In this document: positions 7,001 to 7,521 of the stretch, piece after piece
Numbering within the stretch: the first letter of the stretch is position 1
How the letters are laid out: every line of letters begins with the position of its first letter
Source: an uncultured Lachnospiraceae bacterium
GTDB taxonomy: Bacteria; Bacillota; Clostridia; Lachnospirales; Lachnospiraceae
Reading direction: 5' to 3'
NCBI GenBank assembly: GCA_910578845.1
Contig: CAJTSL010000032.1
Location: 36,023 to 43,543, forward strand
Length of the DNA stretch: 7,521 nt
The notes under the pieces: generated by a model
What the model was told of the DNA's origin: nothing
The model's database searches: none
What the model saw: only the letters and a program-made list of their open reading frames with translations
Made by a program: the position numbers and the translations under genes

Positions 7001-7521
7001 CCGCGTATTCCTATCTCCATACAAAATCCGCTCACGGTCTGAAGCGCTTGGCTCCGTCATCCTTCCATTTCTGTCATAATATGTTAAAAGAGTAGAATTC
7101 CTCGCTGCTGTTTTTCTCCCATGATCTGTCAAGAGGCTAATGACCTGATTCAAATCCCCGTTTCGTAAATATGGCTGGATTACACGGTCAAGACGTTGTT
7201 GTGCCGCTATCTGCGATTCTGCGCTTTCCGGGACAGCTTCCTCAAATGCTTCCACGCCGTCCATCTTAGTGCTTTCTACAACTTCATCTGAGACAGACAG
7301 CCCTGCATTTGCTGCCGTTTCCGTCTCACCCAATCTTAGCCCGCCTTGCACGCCCTGCTTTGTATCCGGTTGCTCAGGATCATTCCAGACTTTATAGAAA
7401 AAGTCTTTGACCGCAGCAATTACAGTTACAATTGCCTCACGGACAGAATCTAACAGGGAACCCGTAGCATTTCCCGCATTGCCTTTTGCAGAAGGCGCCA
7501 CGCGCGGCTTGCTTGCGCTTG
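6992..7521 (-). CDS. Unidentified protein, C-terminal part only (5' end beyond the window)
   Basis: The reading frame is open to the right edge with no stop, so the true start is probably outside the window. A GTG at 7501 lies inside an uninterrupted Ser/Lys/Pro-rich stretch (SASKPRVAPSAKG) and is more likely an internal valine. Counting from that valine, there is a small-residue linker (1-15), a hydrophobic or amphipathic helix LLDSVREAIVTVIAAVKDFF (16-35), an acidic linker with low-complexity character (about 41-95), and a compact, polar, likely folded tail (98-169). The tail contains QQRLDRVIQPYLRNGD and NSTLLTYYDRNGRM and ends in a basic RNTRKL. I do not recognise the family and propose no function. 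The hydrophobic helix could be membrane-associated or protein-binding. The gene converges on the diguanylate cyclase gene, with 24 bases between the two stop codons. No terminator for this gene is evident. Confidence 0.6.
   Translation of the reverse strand, partial: SASKPRVAPSAKGNAGNATGSLLDSVREAIVTVIAAVKDFFYKVWNDPEQPDTKQGVQGGLRLGETETAANAGLSVSDEVVESTKMDGVEAFEEAVPESAESQIAAQQRLDRVIQPYLRNGDLNQVISLLTDHGRKTAARNSTLLTYYDRNGRMTEPSASDRERILYGDRNTRKL

Noticed and set aside
1..7521. Mobile elements, CRISPR arrays, tRNA or rRNA genes, defence islands
   Set aside because: No transposase or integrase, spaced direct repeats, or RNA gene signatures were seen; the only repeat is the short tandem at 5697-5724.

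Overview
The window looks like chromosomal DNA from a low-to-mid GC Firmicute of the class Clostridia, most likely Lachnospiraceae. The basis is the style of the ParE/ParC proteins, the AGGAGG-type ribosome binding sites, the base composition, and six-transmembrane GGDEF architecture. This is inference from protein character, not from a database match. There are six genes and no stretch longer than 300 bases without one.

Left part (1-4927, all minus strand): a housekeeping cluster transcribed right to left, parE -> parC -> rsmD. ParE (ATPase/TOPRIM) and ParC (DNA cleavage, catalytic Tyr119) together make the A2B2 type IIA topoisomerase IV that decatenates sister chromosomes. The ParC C-terminal domain lacks a recognisable GyrA box (QRRGGKG), and the pair does not sit beside recF/dnaN, so I call it Topo IV rather than gyrase. 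RsmD, the 16S rRNA guanine-N2 methyltransferase, follows parC after 23 bases with its own strong Shine-Dalgarno. A candidate extended -10 promoter lies in the 112 bases upstream of the preferred parE start.

Middle part (4928-5860): on the minus strand, upstream of parE, is an unnamed 250-residue protein. It has a CoiA-like PD-(D/E)xK nuclease signature (D58...E67-x-Q69) and a C-terminal winged-helix-like segment. Its AT-rich upstream region is shared with a divergent plus-strand gene and carries a perfect 14-bp tandem repeat.

Right part (5861-7521): a plus-strand membrane-bound diguanylate cyclase has about six membrane segments and a GGEEI active site with all key catalytic and guanine-binding residues, but no inhibitory I-site. 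It ends in an intrinsic terminator. A convergent minus-strand gene with no recognisable function enters from the right edge; only its C-terminal part is in the window.

I see no mobile element, CRISPR array, tRNA/rRNA or obvious novel multi-gene system. The best leads are the nuclease-like protein upstream of parE, the tandem repeat between it and the cyclase gene, and the unidentified convergent gene.
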